A stretch of DNA of 64,000 bases from Epiperipatus broadwayi (GCA_028023455.1 JAQFVV010006215.1:2240580-2304579), one strand, 5' to 3'; numbered from the stretch's first letter, positions 11,727 through 24,780 are shown. Numbers and translations: made by a program. Notes: generated by a model not told the origin, from the sequence alone.

Positions 11727-12683
11727 CTATAAGAAAAAGATTCATCCTAATAAAAGATACAAAACAAATCATTTCCAGAAGATAGATATGCATTTGTCAT
11801 CATAGCAATTGGCTTCTTGTCTATCTAAAACTAGAAATTGTAGACTACTGTCTGTATCACTGGTAAAATTAGTTTTATCTCTTCATTTTATATTTTTTTG
11901 TGTACATCAGTGATGTTTATATTCTTTATGCACACCAGTGATGCTATCTTGTTATATTTATTGTATCACATAGATATAATTTATTTGCATATAGTCCATT
12001 TGTTAGCTATAGACTTGAAAATAATGTGATGAAAGATATGGCAAAACTAGTGACTCCACAGATGAGAATCAAGACATAGGCAAGAATCAGAATTTGATTC
12101 TTTGCTTGCATATGCAATCTTTCTGTACATTTGATTATTAGTTTAGTAAGTCATTATTTATTATACAACAGGCAAGAGTAAACACAAATACACCATATAA
12201 AGATAATAATAAATTATTAAACCTTTTGAGAATCATTATTTTTATAAAATAAGTGGATTATATTAGAACACAAAATTACTGTACATATGAATTCATATGA
12301 GCATAAATAAATATACAATTTATATAAACACACACCACTATAAACACAAATTAGTAAAAATTAAATGAATTTTTCAAATAATTAAAAAAAAAATTAAAAT
12401 ATTCAAAAAATTAAAGTTTTATACTTATGAACACGTTATTCTGTGATTACATTTAGACTCTATGGAAGGCCTTGTTTGTGAATCAGCATACTTTTAATCC
12501 GATAAAAGCATATTTTTAGGTCAATAAAAGTTTTCTGTCTTAATTGTTTCATGGAAATTACAAAAATTAAATGCCTCGGTTATGAAAAAAATTAATAAAA
12601 ATTCCAATTTTCATTGGATTTTTTTTTTAAAAGACAACCTTAGAAAGCTACATAAAAGATGTATAAAATGCCCGTATTTCTGT

Positions 12684-12792
12684 TGACGTCATGCTTATAG
12701 TTTTTACATCATTAAAAAAAGAAAACATTTCGACCAATCAAATAAGATGCATGGATCACCCGCTTATTGTGCGGAAGCAATGAAATATAAAA
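12684..12792 (+). promoter_or_regulatory. Promoter-like cluster: CRE, CCAAT, ETS and TATA motifs
   Basis: Within 110 bp lie a full palindromic cAMP-response element (TGACGTCA, 12684-12691), a CCAATCA box (12734-12740), an ETS-like GCGGAAG (12771-12777) and TATAAAAA (12786-12792). Read on the + strand the spacing is close to textbook for a start near 12815: CCAAT about 80 and TATA about 30 bases upstream. It could drive a short KAT6 transcript starting inside the intron, a nested gene, or nothing. TATA matches are cheap in this DNA; the CRE and CCAAT are less so. Confidence 0.3.
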
Positions 12793-13592
12793 ATGTTACA
12801 TTATTATGATATTGACTATTTTCATTTTTATCTGCTATATTGTATCTTTTATAGCTTTTAGTCTGTGGATTCAATGGAAAACTTATTTACAGCATATCAT
12901 TTTTGTTTTTATTATTAGTAAGCTTATTTAATATCAAGTAGAGAAGCATATAACTACCTAATCATGATATATTTATTTAAAAAAGTAAAATAAAATTGTG
13001 AGAAATCCAGAAAAAAAAATGTTTATAACATCATATAAATAATCTACACATTTTAGTGATTGATCTTATGAATTTGGCAATGCAAATAATACATAATGCT
13101 TGTGATAAAAAGAAATTTTACTCAATGCCTATTGTTACTCGAAATAGTTTTAAACAAGATATATAAACGTTGATGCAGTTAAGTTTTGATTAATAACATC
13201 TTTTACAATAACTTACTAGAAATTATCACCTAACAAATGATAAATTTATCTGGCTATTAGTCATAAATTTATGTTTCACAAATGCAGTAGAAATTAATAC
13301 AACAACAAAAAGGAAAAAATGGATGTATTCCTAAGATAATGCAAAAAAACAACATTGCAATTTAGCAATAATGTTTGGCTTTTATCTTTCGAAGTGATAG
13401 CATTGATTACATCTTCTCAAGTAGCTTCAATAGGATACATAATAACTATGTTTTTTTTTTTTTTAAAAAGTCACAAAGTTTAATATTTAAATATATGGCT
13501 TTAACAATAAGTTGTAAGCACCACACAAATGTGATATGGTAAGATATCCTCCAACTTTTTAATTGTATCCTGCAGTTCAAATGAAATTTATT

Positions 13593-13829
13593 TTACAAAC
13601 TATTGTTCAAGAGATCAAATTGGTTGGAATGCAGAACAGTTTCATTCAAATATACAGATTGAATCCATCTTTCTAATTTTTCCAAATGCAAAATAATACA
13701 GAAACCATTAGCTTTTTTAACCAAAATATTTTTTACCAAAGACATAAACTGCTTGGGCAGAGTTTTAACTACATTTCTAAAAAAGCAAGGGTTATCACTC
13801 CCAACTACTGAACAAGTTAGGGAAGTCAT
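13593..13829 (-). other. Unrecognised minus-strand open frame, coding-like
   Basis: A 78-codon frame starts at an ATG (MTSLTCSVVGSDNPCFF) and ends in LLNNSL. The stop is followed at once by an AATAAA. Residue usage (Trp, Cys, Gly and Pro present, few homopolymers) is more protein-like than other chance frames in this intron. A strong acceptor-like tract (TTGCTTTTTTAG) lies inside the frame, so it might instead be a terminal exon starting at Asn-Val-Val-Lys. I do not recognise the family. It may be a nested gene's last exon, a retrocopy fragment or chance. Confidence 0.25.
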
Positions 13830-16800
13830 TTCTTAAGCCAGTAAATATTTTCATATATAAAGAAATAATAACTTATAAACTATATAAAAAACAAAATGTT
13901 TACTATGTATCATTGGTGATAATATTCTTTATGTAAAATATTCTCCTGTGAAATTTATTATAAGTCAAGAGCTCACTTGGTCATTTCTGGAGCTCTCAAA
14001 CATCACGACTTCCTAAGCAATTAATCATTCATTATATAAACTGTATAACTATATTACAAGAAAATCTTTATATTTATTTTTAATTTAAACATAATCACTT
14101 CAAACAAAATGCACAGTTTTCAAAGTATGATTATTTATTAAGATCATCTCTGATCACACCCTATAATTGTGAATACTAATAGTGTTTCAATATATATCAT
14201 CAATTATAACAGCCGTTAAAGTATTAGCAAATGAGCACACATGGCTAATATGAAATGTTGACATAGCTGCAATAACACTACAGCAAAACATATAATATTG
14301 TAGTGTTTTATTTAATTAATCATTATTATTGTTTTCAATATCCATGTTACTTGTGTACTTTTTTCTCATGAAGTCCATAATGACTTGTGAGTTATTGGTA
14401 TAGAAAAAATGAGATAATCAGAATACTACAACCAAGAGAAGTAAGAATCTGAGGAAAAATTGATTTCTTTTTTGATTTAATCTTGTTGCAACGTCTTATA
14501 CTTTACCAATAGGTACTGAGAAATCAAATATATTAGAAAAAAAAAAAAACCTGTCATAACTTTTAATGATAATCTTTGGATGGAATTTTCTTTAAAAATC
14601 CTGAATGGATCACTTTTTTTATTATTATTGTGAGATATATTAAGAAGCAATCACTTTTATAAGCATAAAAGTCATCAGTCTACCCGGGTATAATATTTTA
14701 GTATGTTGAAATGCATTTCATTAATAATTATTTAAATGCTAAAAATTGAAATGAACTGAATTTTGTTGTAAATTATTTTTCCTACATGTATGATTTTCTC
14801 TAAATCTGTACAGCTTTTATGAATATTCTTCCCATTCAATTTACTATACTGGGCTTTGTTATCTTTTATTCCTATATATATATGAATTTTAAAAAAAAGC
14901 ATTTGAGAAACAAACTTTGAGATTAAAAAAATATGCAATTAATATTTAATAAAGTAATATATTTATATTTGTATGTGTCTTAAGTTGGTTTTTTTTTTAC
15001 TAAGTTCTATTAATAATCCAATTTGTAAATATTCATGTGCATACTGGTATTAGTCTATGGTTAGTTTACAATTGTTGAATATGTATTATGTGCATAGACT
15101 CATTATTTATTTAATAAGAAGAAAGCATTTCGGTGAATGTTACTTTAAAAGTCTCTTAGATAAGTAAAAATAAGAGGTAGAATACTGTTAGTCCCCTATT
15201 CTTTAATTCGGAAACATCTGTCATTGAGACACTTTCATGTCAGTCATGACGTATACACAAATAGAGCATTAATACTGTGTTAAAAATACATCATTTTGTA
15301 TTATCATACATCTTAAATTACTAAAGTTCAGTATCTGTGAAATAAAGTCTCAATTCAAAACTTTTATTTTCTGCATATTTTAATTATAACTGAAGAAAAA
15401 CCACAATAATTTACAATGTAGAATAAGTATCAGCAATCTTATCAAGGGTCAAGTACCTCTCATTAACAAATAAATTATTAAAAATTTGAATAAGGGCATT
15501 TCCATTCATAAGCTGTGTGAATTAAATAGCATTTATTCATCAATTATCTCTAAAAAAAAAAAAAAAAAGGGCTAAAAAGAAATTTGTTGACTAATTATGT
15601 AAATTGTCTGGTATTGCAATCAAAAAATGAAAAAGATTTATATTCTTCATTAAACAAAAAAAAAAAACATGCAAAAAAAAAAAATTACATTGTAAACAAT
15701 ATTTTTTTTAAAATTCACATTGTATAGTATTGTATGGAATTAACACTTAGCAAAGCACAATAAAGAATAAATTTCATTTCTTTTTAATTAGTAATCCTTC
15801 TATTTGAATTGTATTGTATTGATTCAAGAAATGTCTGCGAAGTAATTAAAAAATGGTGAAGCAGCAATATTTTCAAAAATAAATGTAAACAATAAATTAA
15901 ACATTTTTTAAATTCTTTTATCACTTTTGTTTTTTATTAATGACTTTCAAATTTGAAAAAGGACCTAAAGCTCGCAAATTAATAGTATTCGAATAACATT
16001 AAATAAATTCCTAATGTAAAAAATTATTTTACAGTTGATTCATTTATTATCTTTTTAAATTAAAACAAATAGCAAGTTTGATAACAAAAGTAAAATAAAA
16101 ACACATAAACAATTTATATAATGATTGCTATGTTTACCTGAACTGCCAATAATCTTATAATTGTGGGAGTAGGAATCATACACCATATAGATTAAAGAAA
16201 ACCCAGAGCAACATAAATATATTTTTACTGCAAACCAGTAAACAGACTACATATATAATATAGATAAACGAACATATATAATATTAATTTTACACCAGTA
16301 AAATATATGTAAAACGTAGAAATAATATAAATTATTAGCATTGAACTTTATCCTCTTTTGATACTTTAGCCTGAAGGTATATTAAAAGTTTAGTTATAGT
16401 TTATAGTGCATTATTTGTAAATACTGCAATAAAAAATTTAGAGTGACGATTAGGGAGGATATTTTGAAATTCTAAATATTTAGTTGTTTATCTAATGATG
16501 AAAAATAAATTATATATTGACCATTAGAATTGAGATTTTTTTTTCTTTTTGAAATGTGGATTTTAACAAGAATAGAAAAGATATATTTCAAAAAATAAAG
16601 TTAGTATTGAAAAGAATAAATATTTATTCAGGAAATAAATGAACAGATAGATCACATTATTAAGGCAGAAGAATTGTGATGGTTATGTTATAGAGTCTAT
16701 AAAAACACAATGCAAAAAGTAGAAAAAAAGAAACTGGTTATCATCAACATAGTATGAATGAAGACTAGAGCAAAATCACATAGAAGTGATACAATCTTAT

Positions 16801-17735
16801 GATTTTTTTACTTCTTTAATTTTGATTATTTATTGAATGATGGATGAAATTTAAAGTAAATATTATTGCTGCATCTAATATTTAAAAGGCTAGAACATAA
16901 TGTACTCTGCTATCTTAGGAATGTAGTGATCAACTAAATATCAGAACCTCTCACATTAGAATTATAGATCTGGTGAATAATCAAGTGCATAGATATAGCC
17001 TAGGGTATCATTGAAAGTATTTATCATTCCTTATTCTGTTGCATGTTTAATTGCATTGTTTTTCTACAACGTTACATTTTTAGCTTAATCATTCTTCTAA
17101 CTAAAAGTATTTATTGCTTTGAAAATTAAATATTAGTCACATGCTCTTACATGTAACTGGTGAGTTTTTGTTTATTTGTGTTATTGATTCTGAACAGGAT
17201 TATTTCTAAATTGTGTATTAACAACTGTCTTATTTATCTTAATTTTTATTATGCTAAAATTTTGATAACTTATGATTTTGTTACATATTTAATTTGTTTG
17301 TTTTTCTCATTTATTTGGCCATGATGATAATCATAAAACTGCTTGGGAATTTGTATGTTCATCTCATTGAGTAATATTATTTATAGGAATCATCGATAAA
17401 TGCTATTGTATCAAAATTTAATGTTTTTTGTTTGTTTGTTTATGTCTGTTATATGAATGGTTAACTATATGAAAAATTCATAGGGGAAATATTTTTAATA
17501 GTAAAGTATATTTAAAAAATTGGTTAAATTTCTTGAACGTAGTGCTGTAACAAATTTTAATTTGTTACTTGTATATAATTACTTTTGAATGAAGATTCAT
17601 TTAGATTATATACTTTATTATTAGAATTAGAATTTTTCAGAAAATTATTAATAATTTCAATGACTTGGAATTTTAATTTTTAAACTATAAATAATATTTA
17701 TAAGAAAAAAAAATTTTTTTTTTTTTTATGCATAG

Positions 17736-17920
17736 AAAAATTTGAAACAATCAACCCTAAATCTAGTACCAGTACAAGCAGCCAAACCGAAGATACTGAC
17801 ACAACAAAATTAGATACTGATGTTGAAGTTTTTCCTAAAAAGAAAAGAGGTTGGCCTAAAGGTTTAAAACGGGGATCTCCTATAAAAAAATTAATACATA
17901 AAAGAGGAAGACCTCCAAAG
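17736..17920 (+). CDS. KAT6: KAT6-type histone acetyltransferase, AT-hook-like exon
   Basis: A 185-nt exon starts after atgcatag and supplies two bases to complete the split codon from 9218. The open frame gives a Ser/Thr-rich stretch (NPKSSTSTSSQTEDTD). It is followed by strongly basic motifs: KKKRGWPKGLKRG and then HKRGRPPK. The latter is a canonical AT-hook core (Gly-Arg-Pro flanked by basic residues) that binds the minor groove of AT-rich DNA. The preferred donor is CCAAAG|gtaaat at 17920/17921, leaving phase 0. A second in-phase donor 12 nt downstream (gag|gtacaa) could add four residues. The Arg-Gly-Trp-Pro-Lys-Gly pattern resembles the basic region of KAT6 proteins. Confidence 0.8.
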
Positions 17921-18739
17921 GTAAATAATGAGGTACAAAACTTTTTTTAGTTCACATTACTGTTTTACATTTGAATCATTTTTAATCTGATCTATAAACA
18001 CAAAAAAACCTAGAATTATTACTAATAAGTATATAGCATATATAAGTTTAAACTATTAGACTGTCTTTAAAATTTTGACTAAATTTAGAGCTTTTATTTT
18101 ATTTATCATTTAATATCTTAATGCTGCAAGTTTATTTTAATTTAAAGTAATCATAGCATATAAAAATGGTTTATATATAGGAAAAATATATTTTATTTTT
18201 AAATATTTTTGCTTTATTTTGTTTAAAGAAGTTAAACATCTTCACAGATTCTTTTTTTTTTTTTTTTGTAAAACATATATATATATAGTATGATATTTTT
18301 GAGAAATTGAGTTTAGAAGATGATTTTAAATAAAACTTCCAATAGACATTTAAATAGTTTTCCTAAAAAATGGAGTAAATTATTTTGGTAATACATCGTC
18401 TAATTTCCCATACCGCTCTATGGCGCTGTTGCTAGTGTAAAACAAATAGATATAACGTTACCAGACTGTTTTTCAATTTTGTTGATTTATGTTTTTAATT
18501 TTTGGATTTGTTTGATTTTGATTTTTTTTTTTTTTTGTTGTTTGTTATTGTTTTTTTTTTTTTTGTAACCGGTTTGATGTATATTTCTTAAAAATAAAAA
18601 AAATGGTTTTTTTATTTATTTTTTTTTTTTGGCTTTTTAAAATATTGTCTTTTTTTTTTAAAAAAAAAAAAAGTATTTCTTTTGTCCGGTTTCTTTTTTT
18701 TTTTATATATAACCAAGTCTTTTTTACTGTTTTTGAAGA

Positions 18740-19320
18740 AACTTTTTTTTTTTTTGTTTCTCGAGAAACAAGGCTTTCTCGACAGACCTCTCTAAGACTG
18801 TCATCATATTCCTTACGGCGTTTTGACACCTTTCCAACTCAGCTCTAATATGCTTCACTGTAAGCTGATCCCAGCTTCAAGAATAAATTAGCCTCACCGC
18901 TTGCGAAAAAGTGATTCACAGGCAGCCCTCAAAGCCTGTCCCATGAGCGAATGGAACACCTTCGTCGCCATTGACGCAATTGACATTCCATTTCAGATGT
19001 TTGACAACACCTTAATTTTATTAAACCACCACCAAGACAGTTTTTTTTTTGGGGGGGTTGAAGGAAAGCCAGCACATCTGCTTCTGTAGTGGTAAATCTC
19101 AAAACTACAAAGCTGAACAGTCATCTGCCATTGAACTGTTTTGATCTCGAAAAAGTATTGGAAAGTGCGCGACTTGATCGTGAACTTTGCCAAATCGTGA
19201 TTTACACTTCTCATTTAGTGAATTCTGACCTCTGACAACGAAAGTAGGGGCGTTTGAGAATTCGTTACAATTTTTACTAACATCAATTACAATACATTGA
19301 AGCAAAAAAAAAAATCCATT
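18740..19320. other. GC-balanced island with decayed coding-like frames
   Basis: This block is clearly less AT-rich than its surroundings and contains protein-like stretches on both strands, broken by stops. On the minus strand one reads ELERCQNAVRNMMTVLERS, helical in character (about 18770-18850), and further upstream comes FTTTEADVLAFLQP. On the + strand one reads KACPMSEWNTFVAIDAIDIP (near 18930) and FDLEKVLESARLDRELCQI (near 19140). No family was recognised and the orientation is uncertain. A retrocopy of a host mRNA or the remains of an unknown transposon are both possible. A poly-T stretch of more than 150 bases lies just to its left (about 18520-18760), which would fit the poly(A) tail of a minus-strand retrocopy. 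Confidence 0.35.
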
Positions 19321-20040
19321 CTAATATACTTTTCGTCATTACAACTACAGAAACCTACATATCATATGCTGTACAATAGTCAAGAGTAATGTCTATGGAG
19401 AGTGTCATGTACTCGTCGCTAATAATGTTCAACATGCTAGATATGTTGAGGTAAGGGTGCACTTCAACATCTTAGGGTTTAAACAGTTTACAGGCTGGAA
19501 GATCTATGAGCGGCCTTGTAAACAGCATATTTATGTGCTTTAGCATAAAAACAGCTCATCGGGCGGTGTGGATCAATAAATGCTGTATTACCATTATTTT
19601 TTGTTGTCTTGAAATAAGTTATAAAAAAATTTAAAAATAATTTTTATATTTGGAAATACGGGATTATTATTAATATTTATTTTTAATAAATAATAAGAAA
19701 ACTGTACAATACAAATGTTTTTAATTTCAATAAAAAAATCAAATGGAAATAAAAGGCTAAATTATCAAAATAGTTTTGTTTTATATATAAATAAATCAGA
19801 ATTGTAATAAAATCAAATTAAATGTTAAACTCAACACAGGGTGACAAGCAACAATAAAATTTAACATAAATAAACTGTCAGATACCAATTTTATATAAAT
19901 TGAATGGAAAAGTATTTAATTATCATAACAAAATTACAAATGCCACTCTTATATTTGAGATATAATTTAAATGGCAAATTGCAACCCTCCAAAAAACCCT
20001 GAAGGATTACAATTTACATAGAGTGGTAATCAAGAAACTT

Positions 20041-20100
20041 AAGTTATTATTTTTATTCTGGGACCAATTTAAGTTATTATTTTTATTCTGGGTCCCATTA
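20041..20100. repeat. 30-bp tandem duplication
   Basis: Two adjacent 30-bp units begin aagttattatttttattctg. They are identical for the first 22 bases and drift afterwards (ggaccaattt against ggtcccatta). They lie just upstream of the old Gypsy remnant. Confidence 0.85.
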
Positions 20101-20159
20101 GATATGTCGCAAACCTAAAGTATTAAGAGAACTTGCTTTGATGATATTTACAGTCAATT

Positions 20160-22200
20160 TTTAAAGGTGGCTCTTTTGCAACAGCTGTTAGGAACAACTA
20201 ATGTCAAGCTTCATTAATAGTTAATGGCTATTGGTGAACTAGCAGATAGCAAAGTGAGCAAAATGTGCATCACCCATGCTATCTGGATATTTGAAATAAT
20301 TCCAAATTAGTATCATGCCTGATGATGACATTCAAACAAAAATTTGTAATACAATGGGAAGTGTCAACTAAAAAAGAAAAAGTCAAATGAATAATAGAAA
20401 ATAATATAATGCTGTTGGTGTGGGGAATCTGACCATGCTGCTAAAATTTGGTAATGGAAAAATCAAAACTCTAGACTTCATGGAAATATAAGTCATATAG
20501 GAAGGGTTTGTAAAAGCAGACAGAAAAAATCCATAACTCCAAAACTAATTAAGAAAAATAAAGTATCAGTATTTATAAATAATAAATAACATCAAAATCT
20601 TTAATCATCTTCTCTTCATGGGAATATATAGTGGGTGGGAATATTATTGATAAAAACAAAGCTATTGGTAAAATATGTTAATAACAATAAAATTAAAATG
20701 TAAAAATTATAGAAAAATTATTGTTGCCTTTGTATATTTTTCAGGGCAAGATTAAGCCTATTATAGTTAGGAATTGGTTCAAGTCTCTAAACATTAAGAT
20801 CTCTAAGTAATAAAAACATATAAGGGAAATAAATAAATATTTCCATCCATTGTCCAAAAGGAATTGGTGAAATTAAGACAATCACCAACGATACGTAAAC
20901 CAGAACTCGCCATGTGCATAGCAAGTAACAAACATCAACACATCCTGAAGAATAAGCAGTTGCAAAGTTCTCCATTAATTATATTAATATGCTCAGTTAA
21001 ATAGTTAACAGTAGAAAACAATTATAAATTATTGGTAAGTTGGTTATATAAAAAATGGCTTGGTAAATGTTCCTGTAATAAAAAAAGCAAACATCTATAA
21101 ATAAGGAATACATATTTATAGTAGCTAGTTCTCGTAGAAAGGCTGCATAGAACTATTAAAATTGATACGCAAAAAATACCCAGTGATAGTATTAATGAAG
21201 ATTTATCATACTTTTATATATGGCGATTAACAGTTGACCAAAATATTGAGTTGCCTGTTGAATCTTGCATAGTCAGTCGATTGCAAATCGAAATCACTAA
21301 CATAAACATTGTGGCCAAAACCACTAAACCATAGCGAAGAATCCTACATGATTCAAAGGAGGTCTGTTCATGGAACATATAATTCTTGTTTTTATCAATT
21401 TGTATTCAAACTGAATTGAGTGAAAGCTTGTTAAAAATACTGGATCCACAGAAGTTAAAAGAGATTTTTTGCTTTTTATGGAATCCCTGAGACTCTGATC
21501 ACCAATATCTGGTCAAATTCATCTGTAAGACTTCAGATTTTCTATTGGAAGTGGGAAATAAAATGTGCTTGCATTCTACTGTATCATCCGGAATCAAATG
21601 GATTAGCAGAAAAAGCTGTATATCAATTCAAATAAGCTCAGAATAAGACAAATATGTAATAAAGCCAAAGAGGTAGTCTTTACAGCCAAGTTTTTAAATA
21701 TGAAGAATATTTTCAAATCGAAACACAAGATAGAGACTTTGAAAAAATAAGAGCAACCTATCTTTGTACCTAAATTCATTTATATAGGCCAATTTAAAGC
21801 ATCTTTGAATGAGAACGTGAAGATGTTCAATTAATCACTTTATTCTATTTATTAACATTCATGAAATCTTCCAATTTATTACCTGTTAATATCATGAAAG
21901 TTTAGAAACTATGTAACTCTCTAATTTACTAGTGCAATATTACTATGTAATTTTAATCAGAAAGAATTATACCTTAAACATGTGCTGTATTGTTGTTTTA
22001 ATACCTCTGCGTTTTAAATAACACACTGTTTTAATAACATTGATTGATATTTTACCAGTAGCTGAAAGATTGTTAGGGCAGTAACTTAGAATTAAAATAT
22101 TTTTGATATATTTTAGAGATAATTATGCAGGTTGACTAAAGAAAAAAGTGTAATGAATTTTCAGTGGGACAAGACATCTGGATTCATGATTGTTTAAAAA
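20160..22200 (+). mobile_element. Old, internally deleted Gypsy-type retrotransposon remnant
   Basis: Fragments appear in gag-pol order on the + strand. A gag-like segment lies near 20165. A zinc-knuckle region follows at 20410-20550 (CCWCGESDHAAKIW, then HIGRVCKSRQKK; the final Cys of the first knuckle is replaced by Trp). The protease C-terminal block is at about 20750-20810 (PIIVRNWFKSLNIKI), matching PLIGRNWFKDLGIKF of the younger element at 37.7 kb. Integrase lies at about 21460-21640 (YHPESNGLAEKAV), followed by a pol C-terminal FSVGQDIWIHD segment near 22155-22190. Reverse transcriptase and RNase H are missing. The integrase Asp expected in SDNG is lost. It appears to be the same or a related family as the younger copy; LTRs were not found. 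Confidence 0.7.
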
Positions 22201-24780
22201 AAAATATGAATAGGCTGAAAAAGGAAATAGTGTTTTGGCATCACATAATAAAAATAGGAATAGGTGATTTATGATGTTTTTTTGCTTGTCAGTTTAAAAC
22301 CAATTCAGGAATTATTGGAGAAAAATGACAGTGGAAAAATAATTGAATCCCTAGAATGAAAAAATTTCTGAAATTAAAGATATCAAGATTAAAATAGAAC
22401 TTGAAGTTTGCAAAGAGAAAAAAAATCGCAAAAATGAAAACCAAGAACTAAAAGATTCCTAAACTCTTTGATTAGATTAGTATTATATCCTTTATAGACA
22501 ATTCTATGAAGTAGGAAAAATTCATATACATAGATAAGTATATATACAAGAATCAATTATTAAATAAAATCTACAGTGTTAGTGTTTATATATTATACAT
22601 ATATTTAAATTATTAAATAAAGACGTAACTTATCGAAAAATATTAAATAATACAATCTAATAGTTTAATAAGAAACTAATGAATCAATTGCAAATTAATA
22701 AGGTAATATTATTACTGAGTTGCAAAAGAATAATAGTTACAAAAACAAAACTTAGAGAATAGTAGAGACAAAAATAGCATATAATACAAAAAACATTTGT
22801 TAGTCTGGAATTAATCGATAGCTGAAATAAGATTGGAGAGCCAAAGAAGAAGCTGGCTATAACCAAAACCCTTCATTAGAAAAAAATAGATCCCATAGAA
22901 CTCCATCTCTCTTAAGTTTAGAATGAGTCTAGGCTTTTTTAACAATTTATATCCAATATTATTATTTTGTATGCCTTTAATATCAACCTGGATAACTGTA
23001 AGCTTTTTTCATTACTGTTATTTATTATTATTTATATATGAGTGTGTTTGTCAATAAATGGTTGTAATCAATAAACTGATTTAGGTTTTTCATTATTAAA
23101 ATTATTTGTTTATATATTCTGTCTATACTGCCATTATGCTCATCTAAGTTATATTCACATGGGGCAAATCTTTTTCCAGATTGTACTTAAAATTTTAATA
23201 AATACAATTCTTTTAATAAAGTGAAAAATTTAAAAAGAATATTTAACAATGTGAATATATATATTGTAAGTGCCCAGATTAGTGCTATATGTTATAGTAT
23301 TTAAAAAAAAAAAAAGAAGTTTACTGACCTTGTGTAATTTCATTTTACTTGATCGATGGATAATGGAGGTCTTGAAATATAAATGTTAACCAGGTAACTA
23401 TACTATTTAAACAATATTCTTATTTATTATTAATATTAGCAACAAATCATCAAACTGGTGTCAAATTCAGGAAAAATATAAACAGTGAATAAATAAATAG
23501 TTTTCTGGAAAATAATTAAGTGAACCGTAAAAAGATCACTTGAATAAAATTAGTATTATTACTAATTATTACATCTTTCAATTTCTGTTATTACATTCAC
23601 TATAGCAACTTATCTATTACAAAATTAAATGTTTTATGTTTCATATATGTTTGTTAATAAATCAGTTTATTGGAAAATATTATTAAAAATATATGTAAAA
23701 AATATATATATTCATTGAAATGTATTGAAAATGTAACATGAATTCTTTATTTTTGGTTAAAAATGAAAGTATAACCAATTATTTCAAAATTTCATTTCAC
23801 TTATTAATTGGAGACAAATTGTCTTGAACAATTTTCTTATATCAACCAGTGAGATTTGAGTGATATTCAACAATTGTCTTGACAACATTAACATCAGCAA
23901 GGATATGTTATAAATAGAACTGAAATACTGCAACTTGAGTTCTTGTAATTTTATCGTTGCTAAGAACGGGTGCATTTATATTCATCTTTAAAAACTTGTT
24001 AAATTTTACATTTTTAAGTGATTAATTTCTAAAATCATGGGAGGATAAACCCAACTATCTCCTCATTCAATTGGGGCAGTTTGTTGATGAAATTCCAGGG
24101 GATCCGGCAAAATGAACCCCCATCAAAATGTGTTATATTGCAAGTCAGCTATTAAAAAAAATATTCCGTTGTTAAAATTTAGGATTTCATCTATTTATGA
24201 TGAATACAAACCCATGGCATGTATATGGATATCATATTCCTGATCAATGAATTTCACAAGATCGATTAACTCTACCTATGTGTGATAATAAGCAATTTAA
24301 ATTTCACTTTCTTAATTTGGAAAGAAAAAACTAGCAATTATTACTCATTTGGATATAACTGAATTTTGTCAATGAAAGAATTCTCTTTATATTATTCTCA
24401 ATGAAAAAGGAAAATAAAACCAGTGATGTGCAGTTTTGCATCGCCCAAGTGTCTGTTTTTTTACAAAGTTGGATATATTCGTATACTTGAAAGGAAAATA
24501 TCAGAATTTAAATGCAAAAGTAATTGATTTTAAATCCTCAATAGTTGCTCTTCATGCTTGTCTTCTCTATTTGAAGGAAAATCGTCTCCGCATTAGGATC
24601 AGAAACAGAGAACCAAAAACTATGATGGACCAGTGGATAAAAAGGAGAAATGAGACTGTTCCCTTATGATATGATATCTATGTGTATATATTTTTCGTTT
24701 AAAAAAAAAAAGAAAAGAAAAATATGAAAGTTTCTTAATATTTTATTTTAAAACCTAGGATTAAATGATATATATAGATT
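22200..24780. other. No supported gene; AT-rich filler
   Basis: This lies between the Gypsy remnant and the LINE. The minus strand at 23784-23990 shows two joined-looking segments with coding character (NINAPVLSNDKITRTQVAVF, then HILADVNVVKTIVEYHSNLT) separated by stops; they were not recognised. On the + strand at 24436-24666 a frame starting at a TTG reads LNAKVIDFKSSIVALHACLL and is also unrecognised. It ends about 110 bases before the LINE begins, so it might be part of another decayed element. Confidence 0.4.

Larger units (their letters stand above)
9219..17735 (+). other. KAT6: KAT6 intron of about 8.5 kb
   Basis: The donor is gtattt at 9219 and the acceptor is atgcatag ending at 17735. 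No transposon with coding remains was recognised. Features worth marking are a 13-G run at 11026-11038, a promoter-like cluster near 12684-12792, a candidate alternative terminal exon (11359-11555), a minus-strand mini-exon candidate (11682-11726) and a minus-strand open frame (13593-13829). The remainder is AT-rich with A and T runs and shows no further structure that I could support. Confidence 0.65.

Noticed and set aside
18545-18848. Lys- and Phe-rich open frames on both strands
   Set aside because: They are translations of the poly-T/poly-A tract and have no coding character.
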